Source: Raphanus sativus
Taxonomy: Eukaryota; Streptophyta; Magnoliopsida; Brassicales; Brassicaceae
Assembly: GCF_000801105.2 (NCBI RefSeq)
Contig: NC_079514.1
Coordinates: 17,462,293-17,526,292, forward strand
Reading direction: 5' to 3'
DNA length: 64,000 bases
Position numbers and translations under genes: made by a program
Part shown: positions 24,083 through 35,999 of the stretch, in pieces
Layout: each line of letters begins with the position of its first letter
How positions within the stretch are numbered: the stretch's first letter is position 1
The notes under the pieces: generated by a model
Told to the model about the DNA's origin: nothing
The model's input: the letters and a program-made list of their open reading frames with translations, nothing else
The model's database searches: none

Positions 24083-24526
24083 ATTCAGCCTGCCTTAGTT
24101 AAATTCTTATAAAAGTATATTGCAACTTTAGCCTCTGTGGATGTGATATTTTGTCGTACACATGTAATATGAATTACAAGGACTTAAGCTCTAGATATCA
24201 CTCGGCCAGGACTGCACTCGGCCATATAAGTTTTGCCAATTCAAACCATACCAACAACTCCAAAACGAGTTTCGTCGTCATTTCAGTCGACATCCAGCTT
24301 TTCTTCCAATTGCTTCAGGCATTGTTGTACTGGTTTGATACTGCTTGATGCCATGTTAGAGCCCTCCTCAGGATTAGGGTTGTCTCCTCCTTTTCCGTGG
24401 GGTCTAGGATTTTCTTCTCTCAGCTGTTTACCTTCGTCTAGGTAATTCTGGATATGTTTTGCTATCTTATCCGCGAAAGCCACTTCGTTACTGCAGAGAA
24501 ACAGAGAGCGAATCCCAATGAGGCTC

Positions 24527-24566
24527 ATGCAACAACAATATTTTTTTGAACTGATGCAACAACAAT
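24527..24566 (-). repeat. Micro-retroposition scar (13-bp duplication)
   Basis: ATGCAACAACAAT occurs at 24527-24539 and 24554-24566, flanking the 14-bp insert ATTTTTTTGAACTG. It reads as an A-tailed insert on the minus strand, inside intron 1 of the RPS4-like pseudogene, about 40 bp from the exon 2 acceptor. Confidence 0.65.
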
Positions 24567-26716
24567 GTTACCAACTTCATAGTAACTGATCTGTGATTTA
24601 GAAATACATTCAAATATACTGTTAATGGAGATTTTACGACAGTTTTGTTCTTCCTAATTTCAAGGTGCTCTAGAGCATTTTAGTTAAAAATAAAGATTCC
24701 TCTTTCATGGCTTAAGGCAGACTTCAGAAGTTACATCATAACAAAAAAATAACTTATTAGTTAAAAAAACAATACAAACTTTATATGATAAACCATTAAA
24801 ATATAACACACAACCATTTTTAAAATAATTAAGAACAATTAAATACAAAATACATATGAAATAAGTTTTCTTAAATTCATTTTTCACACTCAAATTTCCT
24901 TCAATGATTTTGGTGCTAAATTTTAAAATATTGTTTTATAGAAAACACCAACCACAGGTGGTTAAAAATAATGGGCTATCTCTCGACTAGAAAGCGAATA
25001 TAAAGAGGGATTAACTGCTCTTTTTATACCTTTGCATTAATTGATTAGTTTTTGACGTAATTATCTTCACAATATATATAAGAAAAAAGCAATATCACCG
25101 TGAGAATATTTACATCTATGGTTAGAATGGATCCGAATATTCGGGAAATTTGAGTATCAAGATTCGGGTTTGGATTTATCGAATCCATTGATTTAGTATC
25201 TGGATCCGAATTCGGAGCTTCCAGATATCTGAAATTCAAATATCCGTCTAGATATCATACTATCTGCGGATATCCGGATCTGGATCCGGATTATAAATAA
25301 TTTAAAAAAATTTAATATTTAAAAAAATTAAAATTCTAAAATAATACATAAAATAAATAATTATACAAGATTTCTAAATATAACTATGAATATAATACCA
25401 AAATTAAAGTATAATATTATAAACCTAATTTTAAGAATACATTTTATTATAACAAATATATTATTAATAAAACTTAAAAAATTAATATAATTAAAAAATA
25501 GATCCGGATATCCTATTTTCTGAGGGGATCCAGAGCGAATCTCGGATCGAATTCGGATCCTGGATAATAAGTATCATGCATATTTACGTCTATTGATTTA
25601 CCAAAACTAAATCCAAAAAGAGTTTGGATATGTTGAAATGACAAAACGAAATTGGATATGTTAATATAAATTTGTTAGAATGCATATTATAATTTTTTAC
25701 AAGGACAAAACATAAGTTCTAACTTATCTTATTTGTTTTATAAATGTTACAATTAGTGTTGTAGTGTCTTCTCTATAATTTATGAAAATATAGAATATGT
25801 ATGTCTCAATTCTAACCAAATGTCTTTGTTATTTATAAAATACAATACATATTATAGGCTTTTTGCCTTCATTGTAAAAAATCTAGAAAATGTTAATTTG
25901 TGTTATATCTTTTACTATATCCTGTATCGTAGATAAAACATAGCGTTTCTTACATATATGGAGTATGGTATGTTCTAAACATGTTAAAGTTTAAATTCTA
26001 ACATTTTCTCTGTGTACTATCCTATTTATAATAATATTATAATATGTATTCTTATCTTTTGTCTATCTTTATCTTTTTTAGAATATGTATTATATATTTT
26101 TGTATATTCTATGTTTTTTAATCTAAGAAAATTTATGAAGTAATCCTAACCAATTTTATTCAAATTTATCTTGTTCTTGATGCTGAATTACATTGAATCA
26201 CGTTGAATTCTTTTCTTTTTTTTGACAAAATCGCTTTGAATCACTGGAAATAGAAGAGACTCCGACAGAGCACACAGAGGATGACGATTAGCAGGCGTTA
26301 TTTGGCCGGAATGTACAGATAGAGTTCACTGATTCACCATAATGGAACGCCGGAACCATCGAGAGAAGTTAAGAGCAAGGTTTTTTTTAACAAAATGTTG
26401 ATAGTGAAAATGACTAAATATTTAGAATTACTTTATTAATAAACTATATAAATATTTAACTTTTATTCTTGATTGGCCAATGTAATTTATAAATTAGATC
26501 ATAAAGTTAATTTTTATTAAATTATAAATTAAAGGGTTAATTTCATATTTACAAAAGAAAAGGTATATTGAAACAAAAATAATGGAGTCAAAAGTACAAA
26601 AGGACAAACCATCTCTCGATATGACCCTACTAGCCAATTTTCCCTATAAAAAACCCCAACTAGTTTTTTTTGTTAGTAGTTTAACTCCTCCATCTAAAAT
26701 GTTGGTAAATAAAAGA
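24567..26716. other. Intronic AT-rich DNA with a GGATATCC-type repeat
   Basis: Part of intron 1 of the RPS4-like pseudogene. Mostly AT-rich. At 25112-25575 lies a block rich in GGATCCGAAT, GGATATCCGG and TTCGGATCC words arranged as loose inverted arms around an AT core, a common degenerate DNA-transposon relic in Brassicaceae. Around 26190-26245 TTGAATCAC flanks a T-tract ending TTTGACAAAA, possibly another small LINE-type insert. No coding sequence is seen. Confidence 0.5.
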
Positions 26717-28093
26717 TCTATATACTATTAAAAAAGAAGGAATCTTAAAAATCTACTTACACAAGGTTGTTTGATCCTTTCATTAAACTTAACTATTTTT
26801 GGTCTTCCTTTATATGTTTATAACAATATGTTACATCAATAAATTGAACTATATAATTAATCAAATATTTCTCTAACATACCGTAGTCAATATCTTATTT
26901 ATTATACAGAATAATTTTGTCGACTAAAACAGTACTCCAAAACCATATCGTTCCTATTGGCAAGGACTTCTAAACCTGTCTTATTCATCTAATAATTAAA
27001 ATGTGACTATATAATTCTATTAAGCTACCAACTATGCACACTAGCAGCCCCATTTTATAAAGAGACTTTATAGTAAAATTTGTTATTAAAATAAGTTTAA
27101 GAACTATGAAACTTAATAAATTTATACTATTAAATCAGTAAAAAATCTACCAAATAATTTTTAAGTCTCACTAATCAACAAATGTGGTTCTTATGAAATA
27201 CACACAAACAATAAAAGAGAGAGTGGACATTCGGGTTTTAAAACTAGGTACAAATCATTTCCTTTCGAATCTGGATTTTTTGGATCCTAGGCATTTGAAA
27301 ATAACTAGGTATTTGAAATTTTTTGGTTTATATCGAGGTCAGTTTTTTCAGGTTGAAATCAGGGTGGATACATTATTCAAATATCTATAATTTTTAGTAC
27401 GTACGTAATGTGTCTCGATTGTTTTGGGCATTTAGTATCCGAAAAAGTATGGAAGTACTCGAAAACCCAAACAAATACATAAACATGAAAATATCCAAAA
27501 ACCCTAACAAATACCCAAAAATATTTTTAAAATACCTAAAAGTCCTAGAATTGTACCTGAAATCTGACTTGGTGAACCGAAAAAGATACCCAATTTTTTA
27601 TGAGTACTCAAAATATATATTTTTAAAAAATTAGAATTTTACTTGAAACCTGAAACTATAATCGAAAACACAAACAATAACTAAAAAAGTATATGTAATA
27701 CCGAAATGCCCAATATATCTATTATACACAAAAATCAGGTACTTTGGGTATCATGACCGAGTTTCGGGTAGGATCTGGACTCGAAAAAAGACCTGCGGGT
27801 CCAAAAAAATCTAATATGTACTTTTCTCTAGACGCAGACTCAAATTGCACCTATATTTTTGGGTAGATTTCGATTTGGTTTTCTAGGTCCGGTAAAAGGT
27901 TGAAATTTAGTTATATTTAAGAGTATATATAAATCTTAAATAAACTAATTCATAAATTATATAATTTTAAACAAATTTTCTTTTTGATATAATATGACTT
28001 TATAACATAATAATATATAATAATTCTAATTCACAAACATTACTTATAATCTAAAGAAAACCCCGCGTTTTTTAAGCGCGGATCAAAATCTAG
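26717..28093 (+). mobile_element. Non-autonomous Helitron
   Basis: Starts TCTATATACTATTAAAAAAG after A and ends with a stem (CCCGCG/CGCGGA around 28064-28082), CAAAAT, CTAG (28090-28093) and T. This is the full A|TC...CTAG|T Helitron signature of Arabidopsis/Brassica ATREP-like elements. The 1377-bp body has no Rep/Hel frame and includes loose TATTCGG/GGGTATC-type repeat sequence. It sits in the intron of the TNL pseudogene. Confidence 0.85.
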
Positions 28094-28727
28094 TTTGTAA
28101 TTTAAAACATAAAAATGACATTTATAAAATAAAAAAATGTTTTTAAGTTTGTTCAAACATGATCTTCAATATGAATCAAGATCCAAAAATTCTCAAAATG
28201 ACAGTAAGTTTTTTTAATTATTTTTTGTAACAAGTAAGTTCATATAGATCGTGATTACTTAAATTATAATTTTAAATACACTTTTTTGTCATCAATACAT
28301 TTTGTTTTTAATTTGATTTCAAATATCTCACTAACTAATAGCATTTTGTTAAAGGATTTATTGTTAGTCTTAGTTTTGATTTGAAAGAGAAATCTTAACT
28401 TTCAGTTTAGAGATTTTTTTGGTTCTTGATCCAACCCAGTTATTTTATTTGAACATGTTTTAAAACAGATATTATTTTGATATCTAAAATACGTGGTTTT
28501 CATTTAATAATGGTCAGGTAAGTTTCAACCTTTGTAAAATAATATATATATTTTTTTGAAACAAAAGACTATTCTATTAAAATATCATCTTGTTGATATA
28601 TGTGTGATCCAACTATTTTAATACAAAAAACATAAATATGACTACAACACTAATATAAAAATTAAATTTCTAAAAAAATGGAAAACAAAAAATATACCGT
28701 CCTTGTAAGGACGGGTCATTAATCTAG
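28094..28727 (+). mobile_element. Second Helitron 3' end
   Basis: An 8-bp stem with a 2-nt loop (28697-28714, CCGTCCTT/AAGGACGG) is followed by GTCATTAAT, CTAG (28724-28727) and T. The 5' start was not found. Either it was lost, or the element at 26717-28093 is nested within this one. The interval is otherwise AT-rich and non-coding. Confidence 0.6.
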
Positions 28728-29814
28728 TAATTGGTTAAACCATTAACAAAGCAATGTTTTTCAAAGCACATTTTGTTATTAACAATACCGTGAACGGATA
28801 ATTCAAAATATCACAATTACTTTTTAGATTAAAATAATTGCGGTGGTATCACTATTATTTAAGGACTTTTAATATTCGTGACAAAAAATAAAAAAATAAG
28901 GATTTTTAATATAAAATTTTTAGTTGAGAAGAACCATTTTAATATATATATATATATATATTTTTCGTATTAAACCCGTTTGAAATATAAAAAAAAATAA
29001 GGATTTTTTTTTTTAAGTCGACGACAAAAAAAAAATTATGTATTGACTATTGAGAACCACTAATTTCTAATTAATCTAAGAACAGGTGATAATTATCTAC
29101 TTCGTTGAAACATATAATATAATATACAGGTCTTAAACCTTTTGAAATAATTTATAAAGAATAAATAAATCAATATGATACAAGTTTGTTCCGAGAGAAA
29201 ATAGCCGAAGGTTCAATTCTCGTTAAGAAATTAGGTATTCTAAAAAAGTTATTTAGGCTCCAAATGTTAATGATAACAAAAATTTCTATATATACACCTT
29301 ATGTATTTATATATATTATAAGGTGTATATTTTTGCGTCGTAATTGTTTCTATATTGTCATTCGGACCTTAAGGGATATATGGGGACAGAGGATCCCAGT
29401 CTTCTAGACATTAAAAAAGTAGCAAAAGTATAAATGGGCTGTGTGTTCTGTTTACATTAGTTCTGTTTTGGTTTAGGTTTTGAACTTTCTCTTATTTTCT
29501 CTCCACGATCAGATCATTAACTTGCTAGTTTCAACATTGTAATATCTAAATCACAAATCACAAAAGCTAAAGGTCGAGTCCAAAATCTAGTAAATACTAA
29601 ATGCTAATCCTAAATGCTAATCCTAAATGCTAATCCTAAATGCTAAACCATGGTTCCATATAAGGCTAAACTAAAAACGTAAGTGGCAATCCTAAATACT
29701 AATCTCAAGCTGAGCTGCACATCAAAAATAAAAACCTAGTTCCTTATATTTTCCAAACAGAAGTTCAGAATCATATCATGTTGAACAAAATCTATGTCAT
29801 GTACGTTAAGTTAC
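28728..29814. other. Intronic AT-rich DNA
   Basis: The 5' end of intron 1 of the RPS4-like pseudogene. It holds a TA microsatellite (about 28939-28960) and an inverted repeat with 13-bp arms, ATATACACCTTAT near 29288 and its complement near 29320. Near 29600-29645 are three copies of CTAAATGCTAATC. No exon was recognised on either strand. Confidence 0.45.
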
Positions 29815-30332
29815 CTGTTTTCTAAAAATCGCAACGCTTTCTTGCTGCTAACGTCCTGCAAAGCTGCATCCCACTTAAGGATCCGGTCGTCTCGATTACA
29901 GTGATTTTCTTTTCTCCACAGCTCCCATAGCTGAAGACCAAAACTGCCCTCCAGATTCTTCACAATTGATGTAGGTAACTTATAGAATATTGGAATAACC
30001 CAGAGCGTGCGTCGATCCACACACTCCTTTATCTTCACCAGCTCGTCCAAACACCAATCTGACTCCGTATACTTGCTCGATATGATCGCCACCGCCACCG
30101 TGGACTCCCCAATTCTTTCAAAAAGATTCGTAAGGTCCTCACCTGGTCGCAAGTCATCGTCTATAAAAGCATTGATCCCATTTCTGCGCAAGACTCCATG
30201 GAGATAGGGGGCAAAGGTGCTACGCAGGTCTGCTCCTCGGAAATTGATGAATACTTGTGGTTTGACGTTGAGAGATGAGGATGCGACCATCTCTTTTTTC
30301 TTCTTTTTTTTTTTTGACTTTTTGGTCTGCAA
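29815..30332 (-). CDS. TIR-domain exon of the RPS4-like gene
   Basis: The TIR domain includes VFINFRGADLRSTF, GINAFIDDDLRPGEDL and the catalytic-type box SSKYTESDWCLDEL. Counting from the second Met (30290; MVASSSLNVK), the putative NADase glutamate is residue 83. The first Met (30332) would add a lysine run coded by a poly-T tract, so I prefer the second. The exon ends AAACAG, followed by GTAACT, a clear donor; reading through instead gives a stop two codons later. TIR domains of this class hydrolyse NAD+ and signal through EDS1. Whether this exon is still transcribed as a short TIR protein is open. Confidence 0.8.
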
Positions 30333-32523
30333 TTAATTGATTGGAGAAGCAAATGACGTCCTCTTAAATATAGCTTAGCTGACCGCGTTAATCGTCGAGG
30401 TTTCAAAATATAAGAATAAAAGTCCTCCTAAAACTTTTTTCAAAACAAAAAAAAAGTCCTCCTAAAACTAAGTCCTCTTAAAAAAAGTCCTCCTAAAACT
30501 AATTTTAATGACCAATATGATAAAAAATAGTTTAAATTTGAATCAACGATCACCTAGACAATATAACATAGATTGTTTTTTTTATAACATAAATGGTTCA
30601 CTTCCGAAAATTTCTTTATTTTTACTTTGGAAGGTCTTCTTAATTGTTTACGAACTTAAGAGAACTTGAATTAACAATTTTCAATCAGCATGTTTAAGGG
30701 AAGTTCTTTTTGTTTGTTCTCATGGAGTTTGCTTGTGTTTTGAGAACCTATCCTAAGCATCTCTCGTGCTCCTGGATTAAAAAAAAAGAACTATCCTCTA
30801 AATATTAGATAAGATCTCCTCATTCGAGACATTCTTAGCCCTGAACAATTAACATGGTAAATTAGTAAAAAAAAATTAACATGGTAGAGGCGTATAAATG
30901 TATCAGTAAATGCAAAGTGAACATACAGAAGTTTAATCTTATTTCATTTTCGTTGAATTTTTCAAAATTATAAATATAACATCATTTGCATTTATATTAA
31001 TATGTTAGTTGACCCAGAAAAGTGTTGTCTGACTTTTCACTTCCCTATACTCCTTTTGTTTTATAATAATTGTTATTTAACATTTTTTTTTGTTACCAAA
31101 AATATTACTTTACAATTTCAATACAAATAATACTTATTTTTATTTAAAATTAATTGTAAACTGCATTAATTTATAAATAATTTTATTTATCTCAAATACT
31201 ATTGGTCAGAAAGGTATAATTAATAATAAGTTACATATATGTCTGTCATTTTTTTAATCTATGTGATGTCAAAAAGATATTTATTTAGAAACATAAGAAG
31301 TATATAAGAAACCTAGCTGCCATAATTTATTTTTCTCCTTTAATAAGGTTATTTGAATATCTCAATATAATTTAGAGGAACGGATGGAAGTTGATTCATT
31401 TAGAAACAAGTTCCACCCTAAATTGTGTGGAACCGGAAATGAATACGCAGAAAGGAGAAATTTCGTAAGCGTAACGTGATTTTCTTAAAAGAAATGGGAA
31501 CGTTTTATTAACGTCTATTTATGCATGTGAATTCACATACTTTTCAATAGAAAACCCTAACAAAATAGTATGTTTTTCTTTGTAGATTTTATACCTTTTA
31601 TCAAAGATTATAATGTTATCTTTTTGATAAAATTTATCAAAATAACTTAGACTATCTCTATCCCATCCTTATTTTCATCTCTATATTTTCTTCTAAAATA
31701 AAGAATTTCTATTATCGAGATAAAATTGCTCTAATATATGCTTCTATAATAGAGCTCATATATATTTATAGAGGAAAATATATAGATATGTTATTTTCAT
31801 CTCTAAATATTAAAAAAAGAAATAAGATTTCTCTATATTTTTTGCAAAAATAAAAGAACTCTAATATAAAGTTATACATTAGATCAAATCCACATTTATA
31901 ATAGAGATATTTATTTTTGAGAAAAATATAGAAGTATATATATGTATGTATGTGTGTGTAAAACATAATTTTATGTTTAGAGAAATGCCAATAACAGTAA
32001 AACATAATTTTATGTGTTGATGTTTAACGACGATAATGGCCTTTGTAGGTAGATAAACACATCTGACACAATAGATCTTACAGGATTTGCTTAGGATTTT
32101 AGTAGATTTGATAAGTTCATTACTCAAAAAAAATTAAAGAAAATCAATCATTTTCAGAAACAGTTTTTTTTTTTTCAAATCTCTCTCCATTTTCAATCTT
32201 TTTTTTTTTATCTCAAGCTTCTTCATCAAAATTTTCTTCATCCTCCTAATGAAAAAAAATCGAACAAAATTTGCTTTACCATCATAATCTTGTCCCAACA
32301 AACATAATCCAGAACTTAAAACCCTTAAAATACGAAATCGCCGAGCTAGAAATATCAATCAGAATCTTGGAATAGAAACGATAAAGGGCCAATTAACGAC
32401 AAAATCAAAAAAGACAATTGTTTTTGATAGTTTGAAATAGTTAGTTAGATGTGTAAATATAATAGTAGCCATACAACAATTTTATTAGACCATCTATAAT
32501 ATATATATATATATATATATATT
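30333..32523. other. Spacer upstream of the RPS4-like gene
   Basis: Begins with the 5' flank of the TIR exon. At 30421-30500 AGTCCTCCTAAAACT occurs three times (30421, 30455, 30486) with A-rich joins, a stacked short duplication. At 30847-30886 AATTAACATGGTA is duplicated around AATTAGTAAAAAAA, another micro-insertion scar. The rest is AT-rich with a (TA)n run near 32497-32522. No gene is supported. Confidence 0.5.
30847..30886 (+). repeat. Micro-retroposition scar (13-bp duplication)
   Basis: AATTAACATGGTA at 30847-30859 and 30874-30886 flanks a 14-bp A-ending insert, AATTAGTAAAAAAA. Same layout as the scars at 24036, 24527, 43546 and 50791. Confidence 0.6.
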
Positions 32524-33150
32524 AGTTGAAAAAACCGGCTAACAATCAAAGTTAATCTTAACAAAAATGTTTATAATTTTGTTTTAACCGGTTATTGTTA
32601 GGATTGACCAGTCACTATTGTAATTAGACGACCAATTGAGTTCTCTTCTTCACTGAATGGTTATTGTATACCCGTTGACGAAACCCTCAACACATAAATA
32701 TAAACCCTAAACACAATAGAAAAACGGTAAGTAAACCCTATTGTCTAAACCCTAATCAAATAAATTTATACCCTAAACCCAATAGGGAGCCCAGAACCCA
32801 AGCAATAATAAATGTTAAACCCAAAAGACATAACTCTAAACCTACACCCAATTGGAAATCTGGAACCCAAACACTATGAAACCTTATAGCCAAAATTCTA
32901 TGCTCTAAAGACAACATGATCCCCGAAGCCCTAACGGTAATTTATAAATCGGAACGACAATGTAAATTAGATAGCCTCATAAGTAATTTGTTATACAGTT
33001 ATATATTTTCAGAACCGGCTAACAATCGTTGTTAACCTTTACAAAATTGTCTATAATTTTTTTTAGCCGGTTATTGATATATGTGACTAGTCACTATTGT
33101 AATTAGATGGCCAATCGAGTTCTCTCCTTCACCCGATGGTTATTGTTTGA
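32524..33150. repeat. Direct repeat pair around telomere-like tract
   Basis: A block of about 135 bp beginning ACCGGCTAACAATC (32533) recurs 480 bp downstream (33013), sharing AGCCGGTTATTG-like, CACTATTGTAATTAGA and GAGTTCTC phrases. Between them lie degenerate CCCTAAAC-type repeats (about 32690-32900). The arrangement resembles two ends of an unclassified element or an old tandem duplication; no frame is conserved. Confidence 0.6.
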
Positions 33151-33589
33151 AATTTTGTAGACCTGGTAGATGGAGAAGAAAATATAAGTCAATAATTAGA
33201 TGTCCAATTTTTCTCCTCGATAATTACCATATTGTTTGGATGGCTAAGACAATTAATGAACATGTCAATAATAAAATTAGATATACATTTTCATACCCCA
33301 ACACTCTATAGTTTTAATTAAACATAAATCGAAACTCCCAAACCTCGTACAGTTTATGATATAAGATTGTTTTAAAAAAAATTGTAGTTGGATGTGTAAC
33401 TTATTTGATAGCTTCTTAAAAACGAGCTTATGAGTATTTAGGGATTAATTGTCTTAGCCATCCAAAGACTTAATGTTAGAAAAAGAAAAATAATAAAAAA
33501 GCTATCCCTATATATAGGGAAAAAACAAAACAAGAAAAGCCATCCTCCTTCCTCTCCCTCTTCCTGATTCTTTCCCTCTCTCTCTCCTT

Positions 33590-33945
33590 TCAATTCAGTA
33601 CGCTTCTCTCTATCTCTTTTTAACAAACAAACTGAACTTTTTTTTTGCAGATACTTCTTTCTTCATTGACTGCGGAAGCCCCACACCTTCCACCGACGCC
33701 TTCAACCGCACATGGCTCCCCGACCAATTCTGATCCAGCGGATCCACCGCCGTCGTCTTCCAGCCTCTCCTCTTCCGCCACGTCGCTGAGAAGACAGTCC
33801 GCTATTTCCCCCTCTCCTTCGACAAGAAAAACTGCTATGCCCTCCACTCCCCTCCTACAGTCGCTACTATACATCAGAACCTTCACCGTCTACGACAACT
33901 AAGACAACTACACGGCAAATCGCACTCCCCGTCTTCGACATCGAA
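33590..33945 (+). pseudogene. Malectin-like receptor kinase ectodomain fragment
   Basis: After an acceptor-like TTTTTTTGCAG (about 33640-33650) the sequence reads DTSFFIDCGSPTPSTDAFNR and TWLPDQF, then a stop, then AVVFQPLLFRHVAEKTVRYF and PLSFDKKNCYA. This is the start of the malectin-like ectodomain of plant receptor-like kinases (FIDCGSP...NRTWLPDQF...RYFPLSF). A frame change follows, RTFTVYDN being in another frame, and the homology ends by about 33945. The preceding leucine/serine-rich stretch could be a signal peptide exon. No transmembrane or kinase part is present. It is a decayed 5' fragment. Confidence 0.65.
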
Positions 33946-34440
33946 TAATTTGGAGTGGGGGATAGATAGGTGAGAGAATAGGGTGATTTCAAAATTTCTT
34001 CTGACAAGAAGATTTGGTAGAGAATAGATCTTTGCGAATCTTACAGAAAGATTTGCTCTACTGCTTTTGTTTATAGATAGGTTTATGAAATAGGGGTAGA
34101 AGGGTAAAGAAATACCATGAACAGTTGTCATATTCCGTACGATTGGTATATTGCCAATTTCAGGTAAATGTGTTGGTAAGGCTCCAAATTCCTCTATATA
34201 TATATTAATTATATTCACAAGATACTTTTTAAAATAAAGATAAGTTTTTCACATTCTAAAACAGAATCACAAGTCTATAAAAAACAGAAACACAAGCAGA
34301 CAAGCTTCCATTGCATTATTAGAACGAGACTTTTAAGAAAGCTTTTCTAATGCGTTTTCATGCGCTTTTAAGATATTTCGATCGGAAATTTTTTCGAAAC
34401 ACAAAATGTACCGTCAACTATTTTTCTCCATGCAAATAGG
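33946..34440. other. Spacer, nothing recognised
   Basis: AT-rich sequence between the malectin-like fragment and a GGATATCC-type repeat; only chance frames. Confidence 0.45.
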
Positions 34441-34985
34441 TCTCGCTCAATTGGGCTGGGACAGATCGGATATACAGGTATTTTAAGGTATTCGGATCTG
34501 AATTCTTATCCGGTGAATCCGTGTTTTTATTATTCTTATTCGGATCTTGGGTTTTTGGATATCCGGGTATCGAATATCCTTCTAAAAATTGTAATATCCA
34601 CCGGATATCCAGATCCAGATTTGGATCCTTAAAATAAAAAAAATAATATTAAAATATATTAAATATTAACAATAATTTAAAAATAAAAGTATATATAATA
34701 TTTTTAATTATATCTATGTTTACTATTACAAAAATTAATTTATATATTAGTATAGAAATAAAAATATAACAAGTATAGAAATAAAAATATAATAAATAAA
34801 ATTAGTTTTTTTTTAATATATATTCTTATTTTAAAATAGTTATCAATAAAAATTACGGATCCGGATATCCAGACTAAAAAATTAAGATATCCGGATTCAG
34901 ATTTGATCTGGACGGATCCAACATTTTACTATCCGGATTCGGATCCGGCTCCTCTGGATATCCGGATTTTTGGAGCGGATAAGAC
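34441..34985. repeat. GGATATCC/GGATCCGG-rich DNA-element relic
   Basis: Two GC-richer arms (about 34455-34630 and 34855-34980) made of variants of GGATATCC, ATCCGGAT and TTCGGATC flank an AT-rich core, giving an overall inverted-repeat layout. Similar blocks lie at 25112-25575 and, in diverged form, 27270-27890. It looks like a non-autonomous hAT-like relic; ends and duplication were not resolved. Confidence 0.5.
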
Positions 34986-35978
34986 TTGAATCTGACACAG
35001 GAGCTTCTGAATGATTATGTAGGCTCATGTCTGAATGTAGCAATTTTGCTCCTCAAATCTTCAGCTTTTGATTCATCAAAGAAGTTTCGCAGGAAAACAT
35101 TCTTGATGTCACTCCAGGAAGTAAGAGATCCTGGTGATAGCTGTTTAAGCCAATGCGAAGCATCTCCAACAAGTGATACTTGAAGAGCTTGCAAAGTAGA
35201 TAGTCCTCAGGGACTTCATTTGATTTTATAGCAGAGAAAAAAATCCTCACACCTCTCCAGATGGTCCATAGGATGCTCATGTGGTAGACCACAATAAGGT
35301 GTCTATCCCACAAGTGTAAAGTTTGGGGCTTCAGCTCGAAATCGTGCCTCTGGATAGCTGGAGGACGGATAGCATATCTTTTAGCGTATTATTGGTCTGA
35401 ACGGTTGTAGTCAGCCAATGTTCTTGGTCGAGCAGCCTCATTTACAACATTAGCGAGAGCTGTAGCTAAATCAATGGGATCAGGAATTGCAGCCCCCTGA
35501 TCATCTATCCTCTGACCTGCTGCATTACGCAGATGACCTTCCTGGTCATGCAAGTCTCCATTCTCGTCCCGTGTGAGAATAACTGTCGCAACCATGTCTC
35601 GCGGCTGAGTATCGATCATGCAGCTGATGTGGTATCGATCGATATTGGGTGGGTGGTGTCGGGCGACGGAGGAGTAGTCTCAGTCGACGGTGAAGATCGA
35701 GTGTCGATCGATGAACGGATGTGTGTGTCAGTCGATGTGGTGTTTCGAGAATCGGTCGATGGTAGAATGTTACTATTGATCGATACAGAACGTTACTCCT
35801 TGTGGATCGTGCGTTCCAAGAGGGCAGGATCTGGGGAAATTAGTGGTGATTTCATGTTGCTTCTGGTACTACTAGGCATACACGTGAAAATACAAGAATT
35901 TTTTTTTATCAGTTTTTGCAAGAGTAAAGAAAATCTAGAAGAAATCAGAATAAACATGATCTAAGGGCGAACAAAGCT
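34986..35978 (-). pseudogene. Ty3/gypsy gag 5' part and leader
   Basis: From the ATG at 35619 the minus strand encodes RDENGDLHDQEGHLRNAAGQ and RIDDQGAAIP, then a stop near 35391. It continues in other frames with IRPPAIQRHDFELKPQTL, and with SAIKSNEVPEDYLLCKLF at 35053-35313. This is the gag N-terminus and start of the gag domain of an Athila/Tat-like Brassicaceae family. Upstream, between ATG and primer site, the leader has many TCGATCGA words that would translate as degenerate S-I-D repeats. The element is truncated at about 34986, so no pol remains. Confidence 0.7.
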
Positions 35979-35996
35979 CTCCGACAACCTCGCCAA
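35979..35996 (-). other. Degenerate primer-binding site
   Basis: TGGCGAGGTTGTCGGAGA on the minus strand resembles the tRNA-Asp primer site TGGCGCCGTTGCCGGGGA with several changes. It sits just inside the LTR at 36000-37284. Confidence 0.6.
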
Positions 35997-35999
35997 ATT

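Larger units (their letters stand above)
24150..30332 (-). pseudogene. RPS4-like TIR-NBS-LRR resistance gene, broken and truncated
   Basis: Exon 1 (30332-29815) encodes an intact TIR domain. Exon 2 begins at 24490 after a good acceptor (TTTCTCTGCAG) and reads NEVAFADKIAKHIQNYLDEG and CLKQLEEKLDVD. This is the linker that precedes the P-loop in RPS4-type TNLs. Exon 1 ends with two bases of a codon and exon 2 supplies the third, so they join in phase. A TGA then follows at 24283-24285, and the P-loop appears as GMV*IGKT, with TGA where Gly is expected. The rest of NB-ARC and all LRRs are missing. Intron 1 has grown to 5324 bp by insertions. Confidence 0.75.

Noticed and set aside
29811..30332. 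TIR-only gene ending at the stop after ENR
   Set aside because: A strong donor (AACAG|GTAACT) lies just before that stop and an exon in matching phase exists at 24490 with RPS4-type linker and P-loop, so the TIR is exon 1 of a broken TNL. A TIR-only transcript remains possible.
30290..30332. Upstream Met start adding a poly-lysine N-terminus
   Set aside because: The lysines come from a poly-T tract of likely insertion origin; the second Met matches the usual start of this TIR class.
33620..33902. Frames of 85-88 codons on both strands
   Set aside because: Shadows of the malectin-like fragment, whose true frame changes within this stretch.
35533..35964. 143-codon plus-strand frame with repeated V-S-I-D residues
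   Set aside because: It is the antisense of the gypsy gag leader; the repeats come from TCGATCGAT words, which read similarly on both strands.
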